From: Xestospongia bergquistia
Lineage: Eukaryota > Porifera > Demospongiae > Haplosclerida > Petrosiidae
Direction: 5' to 3'
DNA length: 64,000 nucleotides
Assembly: GCA_963965975.1 (NCBI GenBank)
Contig: OZ014411.1
Span: forward strand, 24,535,249 to 24,599,248
The notes beneath the pieces are model-generated. The model was not told the DNA's origin. It saw only the letters and a program-made list of their open reading frames with translations, and did not search any database. The position numbers and the translations under genes are program-made. This document shows, in pieces, positions 25,488 through 36,966 of this stretch (within the stretch, counting starts at the first letter, position 1; every line of letters begins with the position of its first letter).

Positions 25488-25668
25488 TTGCAACAACGGA
25501 CCACTTCTGTCAAAACATTTGTGACCTGATTTATGAAAAGGGACTATTTTTAAACACCTCACAGAAGTTTTGTATAGTTGTAGATCTATAGCAATGATAT
25601 GTATACAAAACTATTCATTGAGATCTTTGACAGTGGTCCCTTTTCACAAATCAGGTCACAAATTTTTA
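25488..25668. repeat. Nested inverted repeat, MITE-like
   Basis: The left side carries two copies of gtgacctgattt (25491 and 25528), followed by ggaccacttctgtcaaa and gaaaagggacta. The right side, 25624-25666, reads tttgacagtggtcccttttcacaaatcaggtcac, complementary to both. An inner pair, agttttgtata and tatacaaaact, flanks a central loop. Structure and size fit a non-autonomous DNA transposon; no coding capacity. Confidence 0.75.
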
Positions 25669-25983
25669 CTAAAAGTGAAATTGACAGCATGTTTATCTAG
25701 CAATAGTATATCAAAGTATAAATATATTACCTTGGGTTCATAAATAATGGTAATTTTGTAAAAGGATGACATAGCCAGTTTAGTTTTAGATTGATAGAAT
25801 CTGATGATGAATATAGATTTAAATGCTATTTCATTTTTCTTCTTTTAAACTTACTGAGAGAACTATAGTTCATTTTACTATCAAGCGACTTTGGGGCGTT
25901 TCATGTAGATTTCCCTCACAACCACGTGAAATAACGATATTCATTTAAGGTAGGTGTGGTAAATTTCGTACAAGGGGGAAGTA

Positions 25984-26533
25984 TACCGTATATATAGCGG
26001 CTTTTTTTCGGGGGGCAAAATTTTCGTTGATGTCAAAAATTTTGTTGGTTCGTGGTAAAAATTTCGTGGTCGAGCGATCTAGTCTAAACCACACCCCCTA
26101 AACGTGGTGTACAAATAGCGTACTTTGAAATTCAAGCCATGATACGAGGCTACCACCAGTACAAAGGGATCTGGGATGCTAAATTTGGGAAACAACTTGA
26201 GTGCCAGAGAGAAACTGGCAACCTCGATGATGTTTTTGCAGTTGGAGTCCTGAAACTTCCTACTTGGCAGCTATAATCGAAGTTAATGGTAGTGATTGTG
26301 CTAAAGGGTCATAAGGATCTGGTAAGTTGCTCTTTTCCCTCTTGAAGTATCGAAATAAGGCCATACTGAATCTAAGACTCGCTGATCAACAACGTGATAA
26401 CGTGCGTGCAACCACGTGTACGCATTAATGAGCGTGGCACATTACACCTAATTAACTTTCGTGGGTAAATATTTCGTGGTTTGTTTCTCAACCACGAAAA
26501 TTTTACCCCTCGAAAAAAAACCGCTATACGGTA
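25984..26533. mobile_element. MITE-like element with about 45-nt terminal inverted repeats
   Basis: The left end reads taccgtatatatagcggc followed by a T-run, cggggggcaaaattttcg. The right end is the near reverse complement: cgaaaattttacccctcg, an A-run, then ccgctatacggta. Internal aaaatttcgtggt motifs also face each other (about 26060 and 26470). A TA flank fits a TA-targeting DNA transposon. It carries a HIRAN-like coding fragment (26139-26276), so it may derive from a larger element that captured or encoded this domain. Confidence 0.75.
26139..26276 (+). other. HIRAN-like coding fragment inside a transposable element
   Basis: The plus-strand frame starts ATG ATA CGA and encodes RGYHQYKGIWDAKFGKQL, then ECQRETGNLDDVFAVGVL, ending at TAA 26274-26276; 45 aa. 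The G-x-x-x-Y start, the CxRExxNxxDxxAVxV core and the distance between them match the first half of a HIRAN domain, a DNA-end-binding module seen in SWI/SNF helicases and repetitive elements. The usual G-x-L-P-R continuation is broken by the stop, so it is a truncated relic. Identification is by motif only. Confidence 0.5.
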
Positions 26534-26684
26534 TTACTCAACAACCCCATAGATATAGAGATCATGAATGTTATTAAGCTTTGGTATTTGCTTTATAAAG
26601 TATAGAATTTATGATTGTAAACAAAGTTATGTTGTGATATCATACCACTTCTTATTGTCATATATTATCTTACTTTATATGTAG

Positions 26685-26783
26685 TCAACATGTTGAAGGA
26701 GCTGTAAAAGTTAATGTTAATAAGATTACTGACAAAAAGGCTCCTTTACCGAGAGCAGTACCATCTGTGGAACAATTTGAGGA
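26685..26783 (+). other. Isolated exon-like open segment with splice sites
   Basis: A 99-nt open segment lies between a good acceptor (tttatatgtag) and a good donor (gaggagtaagt). One frame encodes HVEGAVKVNVNKI and then APLPRAVPSVEQFEE, with codon composition unlike the AT-rich flanks. I do not recognise the protein, and no partner exon was found within several kb. It may be a relic exon of a lost gene or part of a gene whose other exons I could not see. Confidence 0.4.
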
Positions 26784-26789
26784 GTAAGT

Positions 26790-28500
26790 AGGAAAGGTGT
26801 GGTTATATGCATTATTTAGAAGACTGATTGCTGACATTTTGCTGACATTTATATGTTCCTTGTAGTTTGCATCAATCCCTTAAGCTAAATATTGTATAAT
26901 AATGTTGGGGGAAGTTTTTCAATGTCTGCACTGCACATTCCTGACATGCTCAATTGCATAATCCACACCTGGCAAAATGGTGATTGCTGCAGTTCACTGT
27001 CTTGTATATTGTCTGTTCTATTTGCTATCTCCTCAACATGTAAATGGTTAGTTTGTTATCTTTGAATAATTATTAACAGACAAGACTATCAAATATTTCC
27101 TTTTGCTTTCTCTCAAAATGTAAACTACTAAGTTTTTTAAATCATCAACTCTGACTAATGATTTTCGAAATAACAATAAATAGTTTTATAAGATTAACAT
27201 TATTTTTGATATTAGCTTTTTGTGCTGGTTTTTCCTGAATAATAATCTAGTTTTGTATATTACTTTTTTTGCTAATTATAATTATTCCAATTAGATATTC
27301 CGTTTATCGTTTATTTTTACACCTCGGTCTCGGCAAAATTGTCATCATCGGCCGCATGCCAGGGCATGTAGCTAACGAGACAGATGTGTATAACTAACTG
27401 ACCTGTGTACCATGTTGATCAATCGGATTACTTCATTTCAATCGCTGCATTGGTACGCTGCGTATGCAGCTTTGGATTTAAGTGCGTCAAGATCTGCTTA
27501 TTATTAGATTTAGTTAACAAAGGAAAGTTTATCATTTTACTTGCAGCAGAAGAAACCGGCTTTCTTATCTATACGCTTTGTCTACAATACACGACTGTGA
27601 TTGAGTGCTGGGAGCTTTGTTAGCACAACCCCTACTTTGATGTTCAGCAGAGCATCGTACGGATTAGATAACTTGGCTTGGTAATAATAGTCATTACTTG
27701 CAATCAGAGGTTCACAGAAGCAACGATTGTATCTGAACTTAAGAACTTATACACCTCCTGAAGCGATATACAAACTATTTATTGGATTAATCTGATTAAT
27801 CAATTAAGATATAGCATTGTACAATTGAAAGCAATACCATGTGGATATCCTAAAAAATTGCAAGTGTGTTTAGTGTGCCATAACTACTTCCTTTTTCCTT
27901 CTTAAAACTCTAAATTAAATGTGGAGATTTTTTGTGCAAATTAAAATCAGTAGGTAAACAACATATTTATAATGTCATTCTTAGAAATCAGTATATATGT
28001 GCTTAGCATACAGCAGATGCAACATATCTACATATAATGCAGCAATGGAAATGAAGAATTTGATTGGTCAACATGGTACAAGCCAGTTATACAACTCAAT
28101 CACCATAAATATCTATGTGTTTTATATAACTCTGATCCATACCAGGGTGCAGCCATTGGTGTATAGATCATGTATCTACCTCAACTGCATGTATATCCTA
28201 ATACTTATTCATACTGAAAAATTGCTAATAAGCACAAATGAACACAGCAGATTATTTACAATGCTAAAGAGTTGATTTCCAAGAGTTATCACAAATACAT
28301 GTACAAAAGGATTATCTAAATCAATAATTAATTTGCTGAAAATATAAAACTTGTGATGTCCAAAATGACATGAGTGGGTGAAAAGGCCATGCTAAAGAGT
28401 CTCAAATAATTGCTTTCAGCTTTTTCATTATTGGGACATAATTAAACTCACTGCATACAACACAATATATATCACTATATGTATGTGTGTACATGTGTGC
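26790..28500. other. Intergenic stretch with a GC-richer island
   Basis: No supported gene. The part at about 27300-27660 is richer in CG dinucleotides (cctcggtctcggc, atcggccgcatgcc) than its surroundings and could be an old insertion or a promoter. The frames at 27405-27623 and 27997-28275 have no family features. Confidence 0.4.
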
Positions 28501-28503
28501 CTT

Positions 28504-28616
28504 ACTATGGAATCTAGAGTTCATGTAAATTAATTATATAATTTGTTGGTATGGTGTACTATTACAAAACAACAACTTATATAGTGAGTAATTTACATGA
28601 ACTCTAGATTCCATAG
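28504..28616. repeat. Palindromic MITE-like element with 27-nt arms
   Basis: Left arm actatggaatctagagttca (28504-28531) and right arm tgaactctagattccatag (ending 28616) are almost perfect reverse complements around a loop of about 60 nt. A decayed relative lies at 24943-25055. Confidence 0.85.
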
Positions 28617-28619
28617 AAT

Positions 28620-29589
28620 TCCAGCAATGTAAGCTACAATTTAGTTTGTTAAAGTAAATTTAAATTTAGTTCATATTCTAAAATTTAGAATAAATTAATT
28701 AATTCGGAGGGAATTATATTTATTTTCCAATTTATGGTATTTTGTTTTTAGAATGACTTCTAGACTATTATTACATTTTAGAAATTTGAAATGATTGTGG
28801 ATTAATATTTTACTCTTGATAACGCACAAAAACACAGGCAAGATGAAACAAGCATTTGCTCTGATAAAATTACTGTGGGTACAAAACAATTTTCTACAAA
28901 TTCAGCATGGGTATTTTTCAAGAATGTTTCGTTTTAAAGTTATGGCAAATTAACTTACCTTGAAAGCCTTCTTAGCCAACAGTTGTAGCAGTAAGTAGAT
29001 ACATCTAGAAGGAGCTGTTGTTGTGGTGAGACTATCGATATAATAAGTGTTTAAAAGCTACACTAAGTCTACAAAATACATAGAGTTAGCAAAGAAACAA
29101 AATTTTACAAAACTGACATTTGACTGTGGCTGTCACTGCCACACATTAAGGTTAACTGGCACTTGCTATAACAAAATCTAACACCTCCATCTTTTAAAGC
29201 AGTCTTCACTACAAGAGTTGATTATATTGTTTTCTAACCAGCTTGCATCATCATGAATAGTTACTAGTAACATTAACAATGATTCTCCTTTAGCATTATA
29301 AATCACTTTGTAGTGGTTATTTATCTTGCAGGAAATGTATACTTTAGTACTAGTACTGAACTGAGTTACCTTATATTTAATGAAAGATACACACTTGTAG
29401 ATGATGAAGTCCCTGCTGTACCTCACTTTAGAGACTTTTGCATTATAGACCACTCGTTATTGTATACTACACTATAATGTAAGGTAATTGACATGTTATA
29501 CTTGTGATTATAAGTTGTTTAGTTAACTAATGAAACAAACTGCTTGAAATGTTTAATTTTTATGTATATGTTGTTGTAAAAAATGTTGT
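28620..29589. other. Region upstream of the adhesion GPCR
   Basis: The missing first exon or exons of the GPCR (signal peptide) should lie here or close to 29600-30100, but I could not identify them. The segment around 29050-29160 resembles 31410-31510 inside the GPCR gene (shared tctacaaaatacatag-like and ctgccac strings), so part of it is a local duplication. Confidence 0.45.
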
Positions 29590-29815
29590 AATAATTCTAT
29601 CTTGTAATGGATTATATCTTATCATCCTATTACTATGGTATTGTGAGGGTCTATTACAATGGATGGGAAATATCTATGATGATTACTCCTATAGATCTAC
29701 TGAAGTTAATGCAAATTGTTATTTGTTAGGATACACTGGAGCCACTAGTTGCTCTAGAGCTGGATTAGTGAAGTTAAAATTTATATATAATAATTATAAT
29801 CTAAGTAAGGTTTAA
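29590..29815 (+). pseudogene. Degenerate SRCR exon copy
   Basis: Aligns with the first SRCR exon of the GPCR at 30125-30310: shared tattactatggtattgtgagggtctattacaa and ctagagctggattagtgaag. The copy has frame-shifting small indels around 29625-29670, the WGNICDHD segment has become WEISMMI-like in frame, and the cysteine TGT has become TAT. It breaks off near 29880. It is probably a dead duplicate of the neighbouring exon and is not included in the GPCR model. Confidence 0.7.
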
Positions 29816-30102
29816 ATATCTGTCTATTTATAGTTCTGATGCTCTATCTATGAAGATAGATTATATAGCTTCTGCAGAACTGCAGTAGCATGGACGCTCT
29901 AAAAGTCTTCTACATTTTTAACATTGATACACTATACATATTATAACTGACTATAACACAGTGACTGATATCATAATAAATAGATATTTGGTCAAAGATC
30001 ATGACTTTTTCTGATTAATTATAATTATACTGCCTTACTATTGTTGTACATTTTAACTAGTGGAGTCATTTGATTAAGGTAATCATCTATTTTCCCATCT
30101 AG

Positions 30103-33100
30103 CTAATGGAGCAAGAAATGGTGCAATAATTCTATCACGTTATGGATACGCTTCATCATCTTATTACTATGGTATTGTGAGGGTCTATTACAACATATGG
30201 GGTAATATCTGTGATCATGACTTCTACAGTTCTACAGAAGCTAATGTTATCTGTCATCAGTTAGGATATATTGGAGCCTCTAGTTACTCTAGAGCTGGAT
30301 TAGTGAGGTTATTATCACTACTCACTAGTGCACCTTTTGATGTCTCTAATTTATTTCCATTTTATAGTTATGGCACTGATACTCTATCTATGAAAATATA
30401 TGACCTCAGATGTTACAGTAGCAGCTACCTCACTATCTTTCAATGTGCTTTTAATACATACAGTTATAATGGATGTGCTAATACTAGTTCTTATGATGCT
30501 ACTGTGTATTGCTGTAAGGTTGATTAATTTTCGTATCATTTGATGTTTTTTACAGATGCTACTAGAATCTGGAACAGTAATCCTTATCCTGGTATGATAC
30601 GTCTCCAGGGAGGTAATTATTCTAATGAAGGACGTGTAGAGGTCTACTGTAATGGACAATGGGGAACAATATGTGATAATGGATTTGATCATACTGATGC
30701 TAAAATTATCTGTAGACAACTGGGATACAACTATTATTACAACTATGATCACCTTAACCTGTAAGTAATAAATAATACTTGAAACTTCAGTATTATTTTG
30801 TGCTTTTAATGTGATAGATTACACATAAAATTTACTTTTGACTTGTATAATGTAGATCTGGTAGTTACAGCCAACCAATTTGGAGTACTAACATGTCTAG
30901 TTCTTACTATGACGCATGTTATGGTAGTAGTAACTCCTGTCCATCAAATTCAGTCACTAGTTGTACCCACTCTGAAGATGTCACTGTGGAATGCAGTAAG
31001 TAATTATAATGAAATAATGACTGAGTAATCATAACTTTGTCGTGGGTATGTCATCCATAACCTTTGGAAATATTTAGCAACTCTCTGGTTTACTTGATAT
31101 GTATAGCTTGTAATTTGAAGTTGTATTACTGTATATGTGTCATAAGTCTTTTTCTATTTTTTTAGCTTCTATAATTTCATACTATAGTAATACAGCTACA
31201 CAGACCACTTGTTCTGGATTATTTGGTTAGTGGTTTATACATTTTAATCAGGATTAATTTATGTATCATAAATTATGTCATTAATTACATCTTTTGACTT
31301 AGCACAATATTGATTCTTTATTGTATGCTGTTAACTCTTACAGTTCTGCATAGGAAAGGGTTATGTTACTTATGCATGTGTATATGGTACTTGGATGAAA
31401 TTACTGGTGTATAGTTGTACAAATACAATATCTAGTCTACAAAATGCATAGCATAACCAAAGAAAAGAGTCTTTTAAAACTGCCACTTTCACCTGTTATG
31501 GTTTAACGTAGCCAGCCTATGGTTTTGCATGCAGGTTCAGTACACAAAACTATGATAATATTTGAAAAAATCAAAACAACCCTTCTTCACGTCAAGAGAT
31601 GATTACTGTTTCAGATTTTTTCCATTTTGTCAAAATAAAATTGTAAAAATAGTACTTAAGCAGCTATTCATCATCTGTCCATCATCCATCCTACCTAATA
31701 ATAGTGAAAAACTATATTACCTTTCTTTTTGTCCTTATAGATAGATGTCCAGCAAGTACAACAAGAATCCCAGGTCCTCCAGGATATTCTGATCTCTTTC
31801 TTGATCTTCATTGGCCAGAGACTAATCTAGGAGACACAGCAGTGCTAACTTGTCCTTGTGGAGGTCTTGATTTAAATTCTACAACCCTTATTGCTACACG
31901 ACGTTGTGAAGGGACACACGAGAATGGAGCAGTTTGGCAAGAACATCCTTATGATGTTAATTGTAACTTTAGTGTTATTACAAGAAGGATATGTAATCTA
32001 GCAGATGTAAGTAAAGCATAAATTGAAATAAAGAATACAACAATTAGCTTAAACATATATATATATATATAGTACATTGTTATACCTGTCTAGAAATCAG
32101 CAGAGGAAAAAGTTGAACAACTTGAAGTCTTAACTGAAAATACTGAAGCCTTTAAAGCTGCAGAAGTTATTGCAACTGTTACTGTGTTGTTAACAGCCAC
32201 AGAAGATGTTACAGGAAACATTACAGTAGGAAGAGTATTAGTACATAGATTATGTATAATTTAACTATTATTTTAGCTAACAGGAAATTACTTTGATGTG
32301 GTCGATAACCTAGTCACTACAAGCACAGATGTGTTACAAGAGAGTCAATCTGATGCTAAAGCAACATCTAAGTATGTCGCACAAAAGGCTATTAAATATT
32401 CTGCTAAGGTTTTGTTATTAATGTACTCTCTTTTAAAATGAATTCAAACACTTCATGCCAAAACCTGTTAAACACTACATATGTATACTCTAACATTTGC
32501 ACATATATACCGCAGTTTAATTCATCATCATGTTTTAATATTTTTGTATATAGCTTACTTGAAACTGTAGAGATATTGACTGAAGATCTTCCATTATTAG
32601 AAGATGATGAACCACTTGTTATTACTCAAGAGAGCTTTGCAGTGGCAGTACAAGAGGTCAAACCTGATGAGTTTGCAATAAAGGGTCAAATCATTTCACT
32701 TAATCTTGGAAATAATTCATTTGGCGGTCAAGGATTGGGTAATAGCACACTTGATTTTAGTGGCAATAGTAGCACTTCACCTCCCACTGTCTCTTTGGCA
32801 CTGCCAAACAATTTATTTAGTGCTATTGCTAATGAAAATTATAGTCAGAACGCAACACGACTTATAAACTCTGTGTTCTTGAGTGACTCCCTGTTTCAAC
32901 GTCGTAACAAAAGATACAAAGAAGTTGGTAGTATTATTATATCTGCAAGAGTTTTAGATGTAGATAGAGTGACTGGTTTAACAAATCCACCCATCACTTT
33001 AGTATTTCAAAAAAATCCTGTAAGTTGTTTTTCTTTGCACATCTGTGGCTTTAACTGAAAATCTATGCAGGCCATTGCAAATGGTACTAATCCATTGTGC

Positions 33101-35054
33101 TCATATTGGGATGAAACATTAGATAGTAAGAAAGAAATGTTATAAACCTTTATTGATCATTTAACCAATTTGTCCTTTAGATGGGTTTGGAGATTGGTCC
33201 TTCATAGGATGTTCTCGTAATATGACTTACAATGAGAGTCAGACAGTGGTCATTTGTTATTGCACTCATTTGACAAGCTTCAGCATCCTATTGGTAAGGC
33301 AGTTTCTTCACTTCACACTTAACTTTACCTATAATATTTAATAGGATGTTTCCCCTAAGACTCCTCAAGAGAGACCAATAGATAAGACCCTGTCTGCTGT
33401 TACCTATATTGGTGCAATTATTTCAATCATTTGTCTCTTCATAACGATAGTATCATACCTGAGTCACAAGTATGTTGTGTGACAATATTAGCAAAATATC
33501 AGTGGTAGTCTAACATTAGGCTTAATCTACTGTAATGACCAACATGATTATAGCAAATGAATATTTCTTTTTTAATTTTGTGTTACCTTAGAAAACTCCG
33601 TGTTACTGATCACGGTCAACTTCTTCTCAACTTATGTTTTGCTCTGCTTGGTCTTTATGTTGTGTTTATTATGGCCATTCATAGCACAGAAGTTAAAGTT
33701 CTTTGTGCAATAGTTGCTTCTTTACTTCAATATTTCTTTCTGGTGACATTTCTGGTGATGGCTGCTGAGGCTATTAACTTATATATCAACTTAGTTATTG
33801 TTCTTGGAGGAAAAATAGAACATTATGTCCTCAAAGCAGCTACCATTTGCTGGGGTGAGTAATATTGGTACAATTGGTCATAATTATGTAGTAATTGTTA
33901 TCCCATGTAGTTCTTCCCATCTTTATTGTCATATTCTGCTTTGCTCCTGACTATAAAAACTATTTCAGTCCGCTTTTGTAAGTCCATACACACATTTACT
34001 CATCCATCCAACTATCAATCAATGTATCATGTACTAAATTTATCTATCATCATCTATTTTCATACATTGTAGCTGCCGAGCATTTCATATCCCATTCTAT
34101 CTTGGAATGATAGTCCCATTTCTCATCATCTATATCTTTAATTGGACCATTTTCATCATTATCTTTATATGTTTATTAAGAAAGAGTTGCTACAAAAAAA
34201 TGAAAGAAGTCAAAGAAGTATACAAGAAAAAATCAGACAATAAAACCTCAATGGTCAAACAACAGTTCCTGGTTGCAGTAACACTATCAATTTTATTTGG
34301 ATTAGGATGGGGTCTTGGTCTCCTAGCCACGGAAAAAGTGTATGTGTCAGCTATTAAAGATCTTTTTGCTTCTTTGTTTGTCATTTTGACTACACCACAA
34401 GGACTGTTAGTTTTCATTGTGCATTGTTTGCGATCTAGAGACATCCAAAGAGTTTGGACCAGCTGGTTTAAGTTTGTCACTTGTAAAGAAATCACCAAAC
34501 TTACAGCATCAGTAAATTCCAAGCGAAAAAGAAAATCTGGTCCCACTGTCTCTACCTCTCTTGCTAATAAGGAAAGCAGACAAACTTTCAATAAAAGCAG
34601 TGCTAGAAGCACTTCCAATGCTGGTGAAGAAAGTTCTTTTGCATTGAGTCATGAAGATGACAAATTTGGTACTCTGCAATGCAGTGTAGAGGAGACTGGA
34701 ATACTCAATGAGTGTACTACACATGAATGTTTTCAACAATCACTAACTGGAAAAGATTTGCCTTCAATCTCAGAAGACAAGGAAGTAAACCAAGAGTGTT
34801 CATGGTCACCAATTTTGATTGAAAATGCAGGAATAATAGGTTCTGAAGAAGACTCTGATAAAGCAGAGTTGGAATATGGTGTAACAAGGTTTGAGTTACC
34901 TGATAATGTATATGACTATCTTTTCAATAGTGCTTCTGTTGGGGGAATGACAGTTGTCTTGGAAAATAGCATAGAGTGTACTGTATTTCAGAACCCAAAG
35001 GAACTTCAAGAAATGAATCCTTTTGACCATGTCCCTATCTCCACCTCTCAGTAA
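30103..35054 (+). CDS. Adhesion GPCR: SRCR, HormR, GAIN/GPS, 7TM (5' end not found)
   Basis: Fourteen exons: 30103-30513, 30556-30760, 30856-30995, 31166-31225, 31741-32006, 32094-32225, 32277-32371, 32554-33019, 33071-33125, 33181-33293, 33345-33469, 33592-33854, 33911-33977, 34073-35054; 1125 codons plus stop. Two SRCR domains come first (exon 1; exons 2-3). Exon 5 is HormR-like (TCPCGG, RRCEG, W, RRICNLAD). Exons 6-10 form the GAIN domain, ending in the GPS CYCTHLTSFSILL with a canonical HL/T self-cleavage site. Seven helices follow from TLSAVTYIGAIIS to LLVFIVHC; cysteines in VLCAIV (start of TM3) and FCRAF (ECL2) can pair. The tail of about 200 residues is Ser/Thr- and acid-rich. The role is inferred: cleaved adhesion receptor with a tethered agonist. 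A signal-peptide exon must lie upstream. A possible 65-nt intron (30303-30367) would break the frame and was not used. Confidence 0.88.
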
Positions 35055-35235
35055 AGCATCAAATCAGCAGATTTTATTGATAAATCTTTCATAAATTTGT
35101 AATAACCTAGTATTATTTACTGTTGTTGTATGGTTTTGTTTGTAGATAAGTGTGTACACTTTCTGTTTCTTTAGTATGTAGCTAGGTTGTTTCTAAAGCT
35201 ACTAAAATCCTACAATATTGCATGCGTTGGTGATG
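35055..35235. other. 3' flank of the adhesion GPCR
   Basis: Short non-coding stretch between the GPCR stop and the Gag relic; probably the 3' UTR. No clear AATAAA was found. Confidence 0.4.
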
Positions 35236-35840
35236 ATAGTATTTGATCCCAAACTGGAGAACTGGGAGCATGCAGTACATGGAGACGCTTTGACATTTCC
35301 TAGATGCTAATAGCATTAAAAATGCTACGAAGAAACGATATGTGCTCTTCTCAGTGATAGGACTAACCACGTACAAGTTTCTCGCTAACCTTATATTATC
35401 GCACCGGACAAGCGGGAGAGAATTGAAAGACTACGCGATGACTTAGTAAAAATTCTCTAGGATCACTGCAACCCTACCCCATCAGAGATGAAACAACAAC
35501 ACAGTTGAATTAAGAGCACTTTGACCGATTTACTCATAGAAAGCGGAATTAAAGATGAACATGTGCAACGAAGACTGCTTTCAGAGAAATCATTCACATT
35601 TGATAAAGTTAGGGTACTCGCAGTAAGTTTAGAGACTGCAAAAGAAAATGTCACAAAATCGTATCCATCTCCAAAACCTCAAAATCATGAATGTCGCATG
35701 TTATGTATACAGATATGGAAAAGGAGGCCATGGTCATACCTCAAACAACATGCAAGCCAAATGTCTCAAGTGTAGCAAAGTAGGTCACATCCAAGCAGTC
35801 TGCAGGAGTTCTCAAGGACCAGACAGGACTGCCCAATGAA
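35236..35840 (+). mobile_element. Decayed Gypsy-type Gag fragment with zinc knuckle
   Basis: Broken plus-strand frames encode, in order, a PKLENWE motif, a DDLVKIL region, NPTPSEM, then EHVQRRLLSEKSFTFDKV and KCLKCSKVGHIQAVC. The last is an exact CX2CX4HX4C zinc knuckle. The order is that of a Ty3/Gypsy-like Gag. Stops, frameshifts and an internal deletion after NPTPSEM make it inactive. No protease, reverse transcriptase or LTR was seen beside it. Confidence 0.8.
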
Positions 35841-35852
35841 ACCACGAGTCTA

Positions 35853-35930
<78 letters not shown>
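35853..35930. repeat. (TTA)n microsatellite
   Basis: About 26 uninterrupted tta/att triplets directly after the Gag relic. Confidence 0.97.
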
Positions 35931-36797
35931 CTTTACAAAAACGTGTTAAATGAAAGAATGATATTAAAGTGACATAGAGTTTAATTTAAGAAGTTGCCCT
36001 TAAAGGTCTGTAACCATTTTTAGTTAATTAAGCCCGAAGTGATTAGTAGGATTAGAAGTACTGGTAGACAGACAATTAGAGTATAGACAGGAAGTGTACC
36101 ATGTGCAGGGGATCTCAATTTTGTCAGAATTTAGAAACATTCTCAACAGATTTCACTAAGATAGAAAAATTGTGGTTTTGCGTAGTTGTTAATAGTATTA
36201 ACTTAAAGTCATATATCATATGATGTAGTAGAGCAATCAGCTACCAAGATTTTTTAGCTAAATAATGTAGTAATAATAATAATAATAATAATGTACTACT
36301 AATAATAATGTACTAATAATGTAATAGCTAAATAATGTAGTTAACTTTTGAAAGGAGTTTCACAACTAACCATTTGTCTCTAAATTGAGTATGATAAGAA
36401 GTATAATAATCCCAAACGTCAGAATCATAATACTGAAAAGTTCCAATGTTTTATATTTTCTTCCTGACAATCTGGCTAAAAGAAATCTTGCTATCATGAT
36501 CACGACCATTCCATATATCCTATATTGAAATCTAATGTGTTGTGAACTTGTGACTTGAATTCGTCAATAAAGGCAGTTCGAACTCAAACTTTGAGGTCAT
36601 TGATTGTTTCAAAGTGACTTCACTCTTCTTGGCTGGATTAACGATTTTTTCCCTGTAAGAGTATGCAAGCTGAGGAGTATCCTGGGGTAATGAATACTTA
36701 AAAACTGATGGTAACTAAACAGATCCAGTAATTATTAGTAACTGCTGGAAGTACAAAATTTGGAAGCGTTATTGCTGGAATGTTATTAGTCGAAGCC
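35931..36797. other. Intergenic, distal upstream region of SRCR receptor F
   Basis: No gene. A small (taa)n tract lies at 36272-36310. From about 36535 the sequence begins to match the region upstream of gene G (from about 45910), including cgtgacttgaa/cttgtgacttgaa and cagttcgaa strings. Confidence 0.5.
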
Positions 36798-36966
36798 ATC
36801 ATCTGCCTCGAACCTCACAAGCTTCTTATAAACGCTAAAATTTTCAGCGGGCAATCAGTCGTGTGCTAAGCGTCATGTGACATACTCAAATTTCATTGGT
36901 CTTTTTATGTTGATTTCTGTTTCTCTTTGCAAGAACGAGTAAAATTGCTGTAATCTAGATCTAGCA
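36798..36966 (+). promoter_or_regulatory. Conserved proximal promoter/5' UTR of SRCR receptor F
   Basis: The block from catcatctgcctcgaacctc to the start codon is strongly conserved upstream of gene G (46139-46315): same order, few indels. It includes a TATA-like cttcttataaac (about 36823-36834), gtcatgtgac and tgctgtaatctagatctagc. Conservation greater than in the distal flank suggests promoter or UTR function. Gene H lacks it. Confidence 0.5.

Noticed and set aside
29178-29453. 91-codon minus-strand frame before the GPCR
   Set aside because: No recognisable domain, and the region next to it is a local duplicate of intronic GPCR sequence. Support is too weak for a gene.
30303-30367. Possible 65-nt intron inside the first GPCR SRCR exon (gtgagg...ttatag)
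   Set aside because: Removing 65 nt shifts the frame to an early stop, while the unspliced exon is open throughout. I kept the exon whole, although the extra 20 or so residues are unusual for an SRCR domain.
32372-32410. Longer version of GPCR exon 7 reading on through YVAQKAIKYSAK
   Set aside because: The donor GTTTTG at 32409 is poor and would join the next exon in the wrong frame (immediate TGA). The GTATGT donor at 32372 has good consensus and phase 2, matching the next exon.
34190-34739. Minus-strand frames inside the last GPCR exon
   Set aside because: Shadows of the strong plus-strand coding sequence of helices 5-7 and the tail.
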